Below are positions 10,396-17,930 of a stretch of DNA of 64,000 nt, one piece after another (the stretch's first letter is position 1; each line of letters starts with the position of its first letter). The notes beneath the pieces were generated by a model that saw only the letters and a program-made list of their open reading frames with translations, ran no database searches and was not told the DNA's origin. The position numbers and the translations under genes were made by a program. The DNA comes from an uncultured Clostridia bacterium (GTDB lineage Bacteria > Bacillota > Clostridia > Lachnospirales > Lachnospiraceae): contig CAMIZL010000008.1 of NCBI GenBank assembly GCA_946403295.1, forward strand, positions 1-64,000, given 5' to 3'.

Positions 10396-11895
10396 ATGAA
10401 ATCACGAATCACTAATAAAACCTTTGTACTTACGGCTGCGATAGGCAGCTTTATGATCATGGTCACCGTTATCGCGAACACGATATGGGCGTCGCGTCAG
10501 ACCGTCACGGGCACGAATGAGGCCGTTTCGGCGGTGAGCTCTTTCTATCTCGAGGCGATGGCGGACCGTCGTGCAAAGATCATCACCAACCTGATCAACA
10601 ACAACTTCAACCAGATGCAGAAGGTGATCGACTTCATCAAAGAGGAAGGTATCGAGGATCAGGAGGCCCTCCGAAGAGAGCTCGGCAGGATGAAATCGCT
10701 CCTTTCGCTGAACCGCCTGGCGCTCGTTGACGAGGACGATATCGTGTACACGCAGTATTCGACTTACACGGGCGGCAGCCGTCACGAGTTCCTGGCAGAC
10801 AAGAAGATGAAGGACCGCGTCATAAGCACGGTGTCCGTGTACGGCTCCTCGCGTCAGCTTTGCCTGGCGATCCCGCTTAAGGGTCTGACGCTTATGGGCA
10901 AGCCCTTCAAGGCCTGCTTCGTTCAGATAGACATTGATGATATCGTGGATCTTCTGGCTCTTGACGATGAGGGAAGAACGCATTTTGCTCTGTACTCAAG
11001 CACGGGCGGGAACCTTTCGGACACGGAACTCGGCCCCGATATATTAAAGAACAACATTTTTGAAGCAACCAGGATCGCGATCCCCAAGAGCATTTGGGAA
11101 GGCATGCAGCGTGATTTTGTCAACGGGGTCGACGGAACACTTACGTTAAAATTCGATGAAACGGAGGAAACTCTTTGCTATGTTCCGATCCCCGGTACGG
11201 GCTGGCAGATGGCGATCCTGATCAGGGGCAGCGTTATCCATGACCGTATCCAGGCTATCAGCGAGAGCAATCTCTCCTTCAGCAGGTATCAGATCACGTT
11301 CACACTCGTTGCACTCTTTGTTTTCGGAGCTATCCTCCTGTGGCAGCTCAAGGTCATCTCTGCAACAAAGCTTGAGGCCGAGAAAGAGACGAGCCGCGCA
11401 TTCCTCAGCATGGCGAACACAGACTCGCTCACGGGGATCAGGAACAAGCACGCATTCACCGAGATGGAGAATGCCCTCAATGACCGGATCAGGTCGGGAG
11501 AGCTAAAAGAACTCGCAGTCGTGGTCTGTGATATCAACGGACTCAAACATGTTAACGACACCCTCGGACACGCGGCGGGTGACAAGCTCATTAAGGACGG
11601 AAGCGACCTGCTCTGCGAGCACTTTAAGAACGGCTCCGTATTCAGGATCGGCGGCGACGAGTTTGTTGTCCTGCTTGTCGGGAAGGGTTATGAAACAAGG
11701 GAAGAATCGATGCGTGATCTCAACCGTCAGGTCGAGGCCAACATCAGCACCGACGAGGTTGTTATCTCGATCGGCTGCTCAACCCTCGAACCCGGCGACG
11801 AACAACTCCACGACGCATTCACCAGAGCCGACCAGCTGATGTACGACCGCAAGAAAGAACTCAAGTCCATGGGCGCCAAAACGAGAGAGTCGTAA
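10396..11895 (+). CDS. Membrane diguanylate cyclase with extracellular sensor domain (499 aa)
   Basis: A membrane helix near residues 10-30, an extracellular domain of about 250 residues resembling Cache-type sensors, a second helix near 297-316 and a C-terminal GGDEF domain are visible. The active-site motif is intact ('RIGGDEFVVLL', about residues 416-426), and 'ANTDSLTGIRNKHAF' marks the domain start. No RxxD inhibitory site lies five residues upstream of the motif. It should make c-di-GMP in the cytoplasm in response to an outside signal. Co-transcription with the anchored binding protein upstream suggests that protein supplies the ligand signal. A terminator follows at 11935-11990. Confidence 0.92.
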   Translation: MKSRITNKTFVLTAAIGSFMIMVTVIANTIWASRQTVTGTNEAVSAVSSFYLEAMADRRAKIITNLINNNFNQMQKVIDFIKEEGIEDQEALRRELGRMKSLLSLNRLALVDEDDIVYTQYSTYTGGSRHEFLADKKMKDRVISTVSVYGSSRQLCLAIPLKGLTLMGKPFKACFVQIDIDDIVDLLALDDEGRTHFALYSSTGGNLSDTELGPDILKNNIFEATRIAIPKSIWEGMQRDFVNGVDGTLTLKFDETEETLCYVPIPGTGWQMAILIRGSVIHDRIQAISESNLSFSRYQITFTLVALFVFGAILLWQLKVISATKLEAEKETSRAFLSMANTDSLTGIRNKHAFTEMENALNDRIRSGELKELAVVVCDINGLKHVNDTLGHAAGDKLIKDGSDLLCEHFKNGSVFRIGGDEFVVLLVGKGYETREESMRDLNRQVEANISTDEVVISIGCSTLEPGDEQLHDAFTRADQLMYDRKKELKSMGAKTRES

Positions 11896-11934
11896 ATAAA
11901 AAATTGAAGTGAAATAACGGAACCGAACCGTATC

Positions 11935-11990
11935 GGTCACCGTCTAATGATCAGAAAGCAACAAAGATCATTTGGCGGTGGCCGTTTTTT
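11935..11990 (+). terminator. Rho-independent terminator / leader hairpin (copy A)
   Basis: An 18-bp arm starting GGTCACCGTC (11935-11952) pairs with an arm ending GGCGGTGGCC (11966-11983), allowing G-U pairs and one mismatch, followed by six T at 11985-11990. It lies 39 bp after the cyclase and directly before the ribosome site of the vWA lipoprotein. The block from about 11917 to the lipoprotein signal peptide recurs at 22047-22199, so the hairpin may be a conserved attenuator-like leader as well as a terminator. Confidence 0.75.
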
Positions 11991-12006
11991 ACGAAAGGAA
12001 ACGCTT

Positions 12007-13641
12007 ATGAAAAAGATTATTTCATTTCTGCTCATTTTAGTTATGGTACTTGCGGCAGTCGGTTGTGAAAGCGAAGTAACCGAGATTAGGGAGTACCCTG
12101 TAAAAGAAGAAAATTTCAGCTCGGATCAGCCTCCGTTCGGTTCCGTATCACACCCCGGGAAAGCAGTCGACGGAACAGGAAAAGAAGATTTGGTTTCATC
12201 TGCGGAGAAGTCTTCCTCATGGAGTGTATCCGGAGCAGGCTCTTCGACAGGAAGTACTGTGACAGGAACAAAGTTTGACGAAAGTCCCGCAGCGGGGATC
12301 ACATCCGACGAAAGTCCCGCAGCAGGGATCGCATCGGGAGCAAGTACGGAAACCGCTAAGCCTGCAACAGGCATCGCAGCGGAATCGAAGACAGAAGCCG
12401 CCGTGATAAACCATGACGACAGCGCCCCCGCATCAGTTGCGGAAGGCGAAGCAGCATACGGCGGACTCGCAATGTACGACATGGAAGAGTCAAAGAGCGC
12501 AGCCCGTGACATGGAGTCTCCTTTATCGAGCGAGATCCGGATCATTGACCCCGTTGACCCCATCTTTATCGAAGAGCCGTACGAGCCTTATGATCCCGTT
12601 CCTTATCAGATCAGTTCCGGTCTGCTCACCGCAGGCGAGTGGAATGACAACAAGAACTTCGGGTTCATACAGAATCTTCTTGCCAACGGCCAGAACTACA
12701 ACTACAGCGATTTCTTCAAGAAGTGGGGACTTTCACCCTTTACGAGGCTTGTTGTTAAGTGTACGGCAGCCGGCGCACCCGCAGAGGGCGCACACGTTTC
12801 GGTAACATGCGCAACGAACAGCGCGATCTACGAGGGTGTTACAGATCATGACGGTATCTGCTACGTGTACTATTCGGTGATCGACCGCGACGCTTCGCCC
12901 ACACATGTCGCAGTCAGCTACGGCGGCGACACACAGGTTGCCGACATCACCCCTTCGGAGCTTACCGGCGAACAGAATGTTGAGATCGCGTTTGAGAACC
13001 GTGACCAAAAGACCAAGAAGCTTGATCTCATGTTCACCATCGATACGACCGGTTCGATGAGCGACGAGATCCGTTACCTCCAGAAGGAGCTCGAGAACGT
13101 CATCATCCGCGTGAAGAACGACTGCGGCAACATACCCGTCAGACTCAGCGTCAATTTCTACAGAGATCACGGCGACACCTATGTGGTCAAGCCTTACGAA
13201 TTCACCACCGACATCGATACAGCGCTTGCCTGCCTTGCGCGCGAGTACGCAGACGGCGGCGGAGACTACGAGGAAGCGGTTGAACTCGCCCTTGAGAGCT
13301 CGATCTGCGACCATGACTGGGACGAAGACAGCATCAAATTAATGTTTATGGTCCTCGACGCACCGCCTCACAATACTTCTTCGATCCGTGAGTCACTGCA
13401 CGAGAGCATCATGGCGGCATCAAAGAAGGGTATCAGGATAATCCCCGTCGCTTCGAGCGGTGTTGATAAAGACACAGAGTTCCTTCTGAGGGCTTTCGCC
13501 ATGACAACAGGCGGAACCTATACATTCCTCACTGATGACAGCGGTATCGGCGGCTCTCACCTCGAGCCCACAGTCGGTGACTATGAAGTTGAACATCTCA
13601 ATGACATGTTGGTACGTATCATAGAAGAATACATCGGATGA
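12007..13641 (+). CDS. von Willebrand factor A domain lipoprotein (544 aa)
   Basis: The ATG at 12007 opens a lipoprotein signal with lipobox 'LAAVGC', preceded by AAAGGAAA. Residues ~25-190 are low-complexity Ser/Thr/Ala/Glu-rich and contain short repeats ('DESPAAGI' twice). An Ig-like region ('GAPAEGAHVSVTCATNSA') lies near 250-330. The C-terminal ~200 residues form a vWA domain with an intact MIDAS motif 'DTTGSMSDE' near residue 345 and a later 'VLDAPPHN'. It is probably a surface metal-dependent adhesion or assembly protein. Leader hairpin A lies in front and terminator B behind, so it looks like a self-contained unit. Confidence 0.88.
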   Translation: MKKIISFLLILVMVLAAVGCESEVTEIREYPVKEENFSSDQPPFGSVSHPGKAVDGTGKEDLVSSAEKSSSWSVSGAGSSTGSTVTGTKFDESPAAGITSDESPAAGIASGASTETAKPATGIAAESKTEAAVINHDDSAPASVAEGEAAYGGLAMYDMEESKSAARDMESPLSSEIRIIDPVDPIFIEEPYEPYDPVPYQISSGLLTAGEWNDNKNFGFIQNLLANGQNYNYSDFFKKWGLSPFTRLVVKCTAAGAPAEGAHVSVTCATNSAIYEGVTDHDGICYVYYSVIDRDASPTHVAVSYGGDTQVADITPSELTGEQNVEIAFENRDQKTKKLDLMFTIDTTGSMSDEIRYLQKELENVIIRVKNDCGNIPVRLSVNFYRDHGDTYVVKPYEFTTDIDTALACLAREYADGGGDYEEAVELALESSICDHDWDEDSIKLMFMVLDAPPHNTSSIRESLHESIMAASKKGIRIIPVASSGVDKDTEFLLRAFAMTTGGTYTFLTDDSGIGGSHLEPTVGDYEVEHLNDMLVRIIEEYIG

Positions 13642-13662
13642 AATAAATACTACATAGTGATA

Positions 13663-13698
13663 CAGAGACGGGCTTTTTAGCTCGTCTCTGATTTCCTT
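13663..13698 (+). terminator. Terminator after the vWA gene (copy B)
   Basis: CAGAGACGGGC (13663-13673) pairs with GCTCGTCTCTG (13680-13690) with one G-T pair, followed by a T-rich tract. The same block, including the preceding ACTACATAGTGATA, recurs after the MFS gene at about 20636-20680. Confidence 0.75.
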
Positions 13699-13717
13699 TG
13701 GGGACCAATGAGATTGA

Positions 13718-14278
13718 CGCTGTTATAAAAAAATACTTTTTTTAAAGTGTTATGGAAAAGCAAGTGCAGGTTTTGATAGAATGTACTTAATGTTTGGACA
13801 AGTGGGTAACCTCGATGAATTTCAAAACGCTGATATCCGCCCGAGATTTCTGAAGGGAGAATTAAAGGGAGTGATAGAGGGTGGCATTCTTCATTATTTC
13901 CATGATATAGATGCTTTTATGAGCATTATGAACGGTCTGCTGGAGCCCGGTGGGAAGATGATCTGCAGTGATTTTCATCCGTTTACCAAGATTGCTGATA
14001 TTTTGGGACTGGAGCAACCCACCATGAGCTATTTCTCAACGGATATATTTGAGGGTGAGATGGCACACGCAAGGTTTTATGATGAAGAGGTCCGCAAGCA
14101 GATTCCCAAGTGTCATTACAGAAAGTACACCATCAGCGAGATAATCAATTCCATAATCGGAAATGGGTTTATTCTTGAACGATTTGACGAACATCCCTCC
14201 TGGGAGAATGGGAAGCTTCCGGGGGAGTTTACCGCGATAGCAAAAAAGCAACTCAGGGGAGTGACGATACATGCTTAA
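13718..14278 (+). pseudogene. 5'-truncated class I SAM-dependent methyltransferase
   Basis: The reading frame is open from 13718 and clearly coding from about 13760 ('KASAGFDRMYLMFG'), but there is no start codon with a ribosome site before it. The frame contains 'ADIRPRFLKG', 'GGILHYFHDIDAFMSIMNGLLEPGGKM' in two parts and 'ICSDFHPF', as in the second half of a SAM methyltransferase. The N-terminal SAM-binding glycine motif is missing. An ATG at 13781 could give a 165-aa product, which would lack the cofactor site. It overlaps the next gene by 8 bp. It is probably a remnant left by rearrangement. Confidence 0.7.
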
Positions 14279-14813
14279 ATTAAAGAAGTTCAACACAGAT
14301 TTGGAGAAAGAATGGGCATTTGTAAGAGACATGCCCGAGAACGAAAACGGACTTACAAACTCTTATAATGGAGTTTCGAAACAGGAATTTGAAGAGAAGG
14401 TACTTCCCGAAATGCTGAAACATGAAAGGGGAGAGGATCTGCCGGATTGGATGGTTCCGGAGACCATGCTGTATTTATGGAAGGAAAACGAGATTGTCGG
14501 GCAGTTTCGTATCAGGCACTACCTGACGGATGCCCTTAAGAATGGTTCGGGACATATAGGGTATTTTATAGCTAAAGAGTATCGAAATAAGGGTTATGGG
14601 ACAGAAGGGCTTAAGCAGACGCTACAGATAGCAAGACAGATTGTCCCGGAAGATGAAATATATCTGAGAGTTAACAAGGACAATCCAGCTTCGCTTAAGG
14701 TTATGCAAAAGAATGGTGGCAAGGTTGTCGGGGATGATGAAGGTCACTTTTTTGTCCGTATCCCCAAGAAAGTTGAATGTAGCGAGGACTGCTTCGTTCG
14801 AAAGTGTCAATGA
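14271..14813 (+). CDS. GNAT-family N-acetyltransferase (180 aa)
   Basis: The protein has the GNAT core: 'PETMLYLWKENEIVGQFRIRH', 'GHIGYFIAKEYRNKGYGTEGL' with the acetyl-CoA loop R-N-K-G-Y-G, and 'YLRVNKDNPASLKVMQKNGGKV'. The start overlaps the end of the methyltransferase fragment, indicating translational coupling. The last ~13 residues ('VECSEDCFVRKCQ') look unlike a GNAT terminus and run into a fragment of another gene in a different frame, so the 3' end may be a fusion junction. The substrate is unknown. Confidence 0.82.
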   Translation: MLKLKKFNTDLEKEWAFVRDMPENENGLTNSYNGVSKQEFEEKVLPEMLKHERGEDLPDWMVPETMLYLWKENEIVGQFRIRHYLTDALKNGSGHIGYFIAKEYRNKGYGTEGLKQTLQIARQIVPEDEIYLRVNKDNPASLKVMQKNGGKVVGDDEGHFFVRIPKKVECSEDCFVRKCQ

Positions 14814-14898
14814 CGAAGGGGAAAAACTGGAGTGGGTACCCATCGATGAATTTCAGCGGAGGAAGTCGGGAAAATCCGAAAATATTAAAAAAGAGTAA
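14782..14898 (+). pseudogene. Possible C-terminal remnant of a NUDIX-like protein
   Basis: A frame overlapping the end of the GNAT gene reads '...ASFESVNDEGEKLEWVPI', then 'DEFQRRKSGKS', and stops at 14898. The phrase 'LEWVPIDEF' is typical of the end of NUDIX hydrolase domains. No start or catalytic NUDIX box is present. This is suggestive only. Confidence 0.3.
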
Positions 14899-14918
14899 CA
14901 CTGCTGCAAATTCTGCAG

Positions 14919-14982
14919 TATAATTTACATACAAATAATGTTGCAAATCAGAGGGATTGATGATACTCTTGACATAAGAGTA
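14919..14982 (+). promoter_or_regulatory. Promoter and operator-like palindrome of the toxin-antitoxin pair
   Basis: TATAAT at 14919-14924 is a likely -10. Downstream, TACTCTT (14964-14970) and AAGAGTA (14976-14982) form a perfect 7-bp palindrome with a 5-bp spacer, 19 bp before the antitoxin start. Phd/YefM-type antitoxins usually repress their own operon through such sites. Confidence 0.55.
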
Positions 14983-15001
14983 CGAGAAAGGAGGCGTTAA
15001 A

Positions 15002-15256
15002 ATGCCCAACATAAAACCGATTTCCGATCTTCGGAATTACACTAGTGTTGTCAAAGAAGTTAATTATGGTAGCCGAGTTTATCTTACAAAGAACGGACAC
15101 GGACAAATTGCCATGATAAATATGCAGGAGTTGGATGACTTGGAAAAGCAACTCGCATTATACAGATTACAGTTAGAGATGCAAAAGGGAGAGCAATCTA
15201 TAATCGAGGAGGGTACAATATCCTCAAAGGAACTCAGAAAAGAACTGGGGATATGA
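15002..15256 (+). CDS. Phd/YefM-type antitoxin (84 aa)
   Basis: The N-terminal half fits the Phd/YefM DNA-binding fold ('IKPISDLRNYTSVVKEV', 'VYLTKNGHGQIAMINMQELDDLE'). The C-terminal part is charged and extended, as expected for the toxin-neutralising segment ('GEQSIIEEGTISSKELRKELG'). AAAGGAGG precedes the ATG. The toxin gene begins 3 bp after its stop. Confidence 0.9.
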   Translation: MPNIKPISDLRNYTSVVKEVNYGSRVYLTKNGHGQIAMINMQELDDLEKQLALYRLQLEMQKGEQSIIEEGTISSKELRKELGI

Positions 15257-15259
15257 TTG

Positions 15260-15607
15260 ATGAAAAAGGTTGAATATTCGCATATTGCAAAAAGGAAGCT
15301 TCTAAAACTAAAAACGGAACTTACCAACGAATATGGGGAGCAGAAGGCAAAAGAGATTCTGACGACTATGGCAAATCGCATCGATAAGCTGGGTCAACAT
15401 GAAAAAAGCGGGATCTGCATATCTCGAATGTATGATATTGAAACTGATTATTGGTATTTGTTTTCAAATCATAATTACTTCATTTATAGAATTGAAGAAA
15501 AACGAGTAATAATTGTTCAGGTGTTCAATGAACGTGAAGATTATATGATGAAGCTGTTTGGAATCTCCGGACGGACACAAGAGTCAATAGATTATTGGGG
15601 AGAATAA
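15260..15607 (+). CDS. ParE/RelE-superfamily toxin (115 aa)
   Basis: The ATG at 15260 is preferred over the in-frame TTG at 15257. The sequence fits the ParE/RelE fold: 'YSHIAKRKLLKLKTELTNEYG' (N-terminal helices), 'RMYDIETDYWYLFSNHNYFIYRIEEKRVIIVQVFNE' in the core strands, ending with 'REDYMMKLFG'. Adjacency to a Phd-type antitoxin supports the assignment. Whether it acts on gyrase or on ribosome-bound mRNA cannot be told by eye. Confidence 0.85.
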   Translation: MKKVEYSHIAKRKLLKLKTELTNEYGEQKAKEILTTMANRIDKLGQHEKSGICISRMYDIETDYWYLFSNHNYFIYRIEEKRVIIVQVFNEREDYMMKLFGISGRTQESIDYWGE

Positions 15608-15633
15608 AATGATTGCTTTTTGGGGGTGTATAA

Positions 15634-16377
15634 ATGTCGGACGATAAAGTCAAAAAGACAAGAAAAAAACGGCGAACCTACAAAAAGAGGAGCGTAGTAG
15701 ACAGTGCAGTCAGGAATGCAGCATCACTTTCTGATGGATGTAATCCGGAGTTAGTCATCGGAGCAGAGTTCGATGGTATTTTTGAGATGCCGATCATCAA
15801 AAAACCTAAGAAGATCATCATACCGGACAAACTTGTTCCATTTAGCAAGATGAATAAAGCTGATCAGAAATCCTTTGCTGTCTGTGAATATGAGAATGAT
15901 ACAGAATTTAAAGATTTGCTTGTACATCCTGATGATTATATTGATATATTGAAGAAATACCAAGGTTTTATTACACCGGATTGTTCTGTATATCGTGATA
16001 TGCCACTTGCCATCCAGATTACGAACATTTATAGAAGTCGGGCGATTGGATACTGTTTTCAAAAGCATGGCGTGTATGTTATCCCATGTGTAAGGTGGGG
16101 TGATGAAAGAACCTACACGACAATGTTTTTCCCTGAAAGAATTGCTTTTTCAGGGATTGAGAAAGAAAGTATCGTTTCGGTAGGATCGTATGGACAGCTT
16201 CAGAACAAGTTGAATCGATACTATTTTGTGGAGGGGATGAAGGCTATGATGGATACCTTATCTCCACAGGTGGTGCTTGTTTATGGTAAGATGCCGGATG
16301 AAATAGAACAGATGTATCCGGACACAAGATTTGTTGAATATTCTGATTGGACATCAACGGTGCGAGAGGAAAGATGA
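15634..16377 (+). CDS. DUF4417-family protein (247 aa)
   Basis: After a basic N-terminus ('KKTRKKRRTYKKRS') the protein contains a DUF4417-like region: 'FITPDCSVYRDMPLAIQI', 'RSRAIGYCFQKHGVYVIPCVRWGDE', 'SIVSVGSYGQLQN' and 'VVLVYGKMPDE'. DUF4417 proteins are frequent in mobile and accessory regions of Clostridia and have no firm function. The gene is followed directly (2 bp) by a small gene with a polymorphic-toxin-like start and then a CdiI-like immunity gene, suggesting they form one module. Confidence 0.75.
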   Translation: MSDDKVKKTRKKRRTYKKRSVVDSAVRNAASLSDGCNPELVIGAEFDGIFEMPIIKKPKKIIIPDKLVPFSKMNKADQKSFAVCEYENDTEFKDLLVHPDDYIDILKKYQGFITPDCSVYRDMPLAIQITNIYRSRAIGYCFQKHGVYVIPCVRWGDERTYTTMFFPERIAFSGIEKESIVSVGSYGQLQNKLNRYYFVEGMKAMMDTLSPQVVLVYGKMPDEIEQMYPDTRFVEYSDWTSTVREER

Positions 16378-16378
16378 G

Positions 16379-16840
16379 ATGGGGGCAGGTCAAAGCGATT
16401 TGTATTCTGGAACCTACGGGGACAGAATCAGAAATATTTCAAAGGAATCGACAGAGGGAAATATAAAGGACTGGTTGTCAAAAAAACAGGATGCTGATGT
16501 TTATGATAGTTATAATTTCACAGTGGCTCAGAAAAATTCCATGACAAGGATAAAAAATACGATAGAGCACAATCTGACGGAAGAGGACTTTAGTGGAACG
16601 AGACGTGATTTAGAAAATTCACCGGTTCCGAATGGTAGGGGAGGATACTATGACCATCTCAAGGAGATGAGACAGTCTCTTACAGCATTGATTAAGTCTG
16701 CGAAATCACTGGAAGGAACCTTACAAAATCCTTATCTTAGTGAAAATGAGAGACAAATAATCAAAGATTCATTAAATATGGCAAACGACTATATTAGCAG
16801 GATTACAGATCTGTTTAGTGAATACGGGTATGGAGGTTAG
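16379..16840 (+). CDS. Small helical protein with 'GAGQSDLYSGTYGD' start, toxin-module associated (153 aa)
   Basis: The ATG at 16379 follows GAGAGGAAAG and lies 2 bp after the DUF4417 stop; the longer frame from 16331 overlaps that gene and is not needed. The Gly-rich opening 'MGAGQSDLYSGTYGD' is typical of short proteins found beside polymorphic toxin/immunity genes in Firmicutes. The rest is predicted helical and charged, with no catalytic motif. It is probably the toxin-side partner or a remnant of one; this is inference from the opening phrase and the downstream immunity gene. Confidence 0.6.
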   Translation: MGAGQSDLYSGTYGDRIRNISKESTEGNIKDWLSKKQDADVYDSYNFTVAQKNSMTRIKNTIEHNLTEEDFSGTRRDLENSPVPNGRGGYYDHLKEMRQSLTALIKSAKSLEGTLQNPYLSENERQIIKDSLNMANDYISRITDLFSEYGYGG

Positions 16841-16842
16841 TG

Positions 16843-17247
16843 ATGGATGAGAGGAAAATAAAGGATATATATGGAGAAAGTGAACTGGATGATGCAAATT
16901 ATTCACTTGTAAAATGGCACAATGAGGTAATAAATAAATCCGTGGGCGAATTGACATACGCTGATGTTGCTCGCATGCTTCGCCAGGGAGAGTATATGGA
17001 TATAGCAATGGATAGGGCAATAGCAATACTGAAAGCTGATCCTTATGCAGGTGAATTATATACAGGCGAGCTTTTGTCAAGCCTTTTGGAAGCAGATAAA
17101 GAATTGTTGAAAAAGCGTAAGCCGGAATTAAATCTGATTGTTTCAGATGCAATAAAAGATTCGAACAGTGTTACATGGGGGTATCCCGAGGAAAAGGATG
17201 AATACATGGATCTGATTAGGAAATTGAAGTCAGCGATTGATGAATAG
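16843..17247 (+). CDS. Contact-dependent inhibition immunity-like protein (CdiI family) (134 aa)
   Basis: The ATG at 16843 lies 2 bp after the previous stop, with GGAGG in front. The central phrase 'SVGELTYADVARMLRQGEYMDIAMDRAIAILKADPYAGELYTGELLSSLLE' (residues ~30-90) matches the family of small CDI immunity proteins with a conserved 'LT..D..R.LRQ...l..A...L..DP..G..Y.G.LL' pattern. It would protect the cell against a cognate toxin delivered by kin. No large CDI or LXG toxin gene lies beside it, so it may be an orphan. Confidence 0.7.
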   Translation: MDERKIKDIYGESELDDANYSLVKWHNEVINKSVGELTYADVARMLRQGEYMDIAMDRAIAILKADPYAGELYTGELLSSLLEADKELLKKRKPELNLIVSDAIKDSNSVTWGYPEEKDEYMDLIRKLKSAIDE

Positions 17248-17300
17248 CTTTGCCTTATATAACGCGGAGAAACAACTGGAAATATGTTGTATCCAATGAG

Positions 17301-17328
17301 ACGGTGGAAGTGCAAGCACTTCCACCGT
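17301..17328. repeat. 28-bp perfect palindrome in the gap before hipB
   Basis: ACGGTGGAAGTGC (17301-17313) is followed after two bases by its exact complement (17316-17328). There is no T-run. The 17248-17550 gap otherwise holds only a 13-codon ORF stub beginning ATGAACAGAGA at 17476 and an imperfect dyad around 17418-17475. Confidence 0.7.
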
Positions 17329-17550
17329 TGCGGAGCATATGAGTAATTGTCTGATTCAGACGAATATATGCCAGATTCCGTTATAACGATTCTTTCTATA
17401 TGACACACCCGGGATGTTTGTTATCATTCCTTTTGTAAGGCACCGATACAAAAACGGAATGAAAGGATGATAATCATGAACAGAGATATTTTTATCGGAA
17501 AGCAGTTTCAAAGATGAGAAGATGAGACTACTTTTTAATGTATATTATTG

Positions 17551-17579
17551 TTGACAATAACAAGTGTAATGTTTATAAT
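17551..17579 (+). promoter_or_regulatory. Perfect consensus sigma-A promoter for hipBA
   Basis: TTGACA at 17551-17556 and TATAAT at 17574-17579 are separated by exactly 17 bp. Both hexamers match consensus. This places the transcript start near 17586 and rules out the ATG at 17538 as the start of the HTH gene. Confidence 0.85.
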
Positions 17580-17612
17580 AATGCACACAAAATTGTAAAA
17601 GAGGCAACAATC

Positions 17613-17927
17613 ATGAAAAAGGCATCTTACAACATAGTTCCGGCAACAGAAAAAACACTGAAGGTTATGGGTGAACAGATAAAGCTTGCAAGACTAAGAC
17701 GTGATCTGTCGACAGAATTGGTGGCAGAGCGGGCCGGAATAAGCAGGGCATCCTTGTGGAAGGTCGAATCGGGAAACCCCGGAGTAGCTATCGGAATATA
17801 TGCGGCAGTTCTGCATGCACTTGGAAACATGGACAAAGATTTGGCTCTTGTTGCAAAAGATGATGTCATGGGAAGAGAGATGCAAGACCTGAATCTTTTG
17901 ACGAGGAAAAGAGCTTCAAGGAGTTGA
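17613..17927 (+). CDS. HipB-like XRE-family regulator (104 aa)
   Basis: The start at 17613 is set by the promoter at 17551-17579 and by AGAGG upstream. The HTH is clear: 'MGEQIKLARLRRDLSTELVAERAGISRASLWKVESGNPGVAIGIYAAVLHALG'. The spacing to the next gene is only 3 bp. It should repress its operon and neutralise or accompany the HipA-type kinase downstream. Confidence 0.9.
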   Translation: MKKASYNIVPATEKTLKVMGEQIKLARLRRDLSTELVAERAGISRASLWKVESGNPGVAIGIYAAVLHALGNMDKDLALVAKDDVMGREMQDLNLLTRKRASRS

Positions 17928-17930
17928 TTT

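Noticed and set aside
17538-17612. Earlier start of hipB at 17538
   Set aside because: It lies upstream of a perfect consensus promoter (17551-17579), so it would not be on the transcript.
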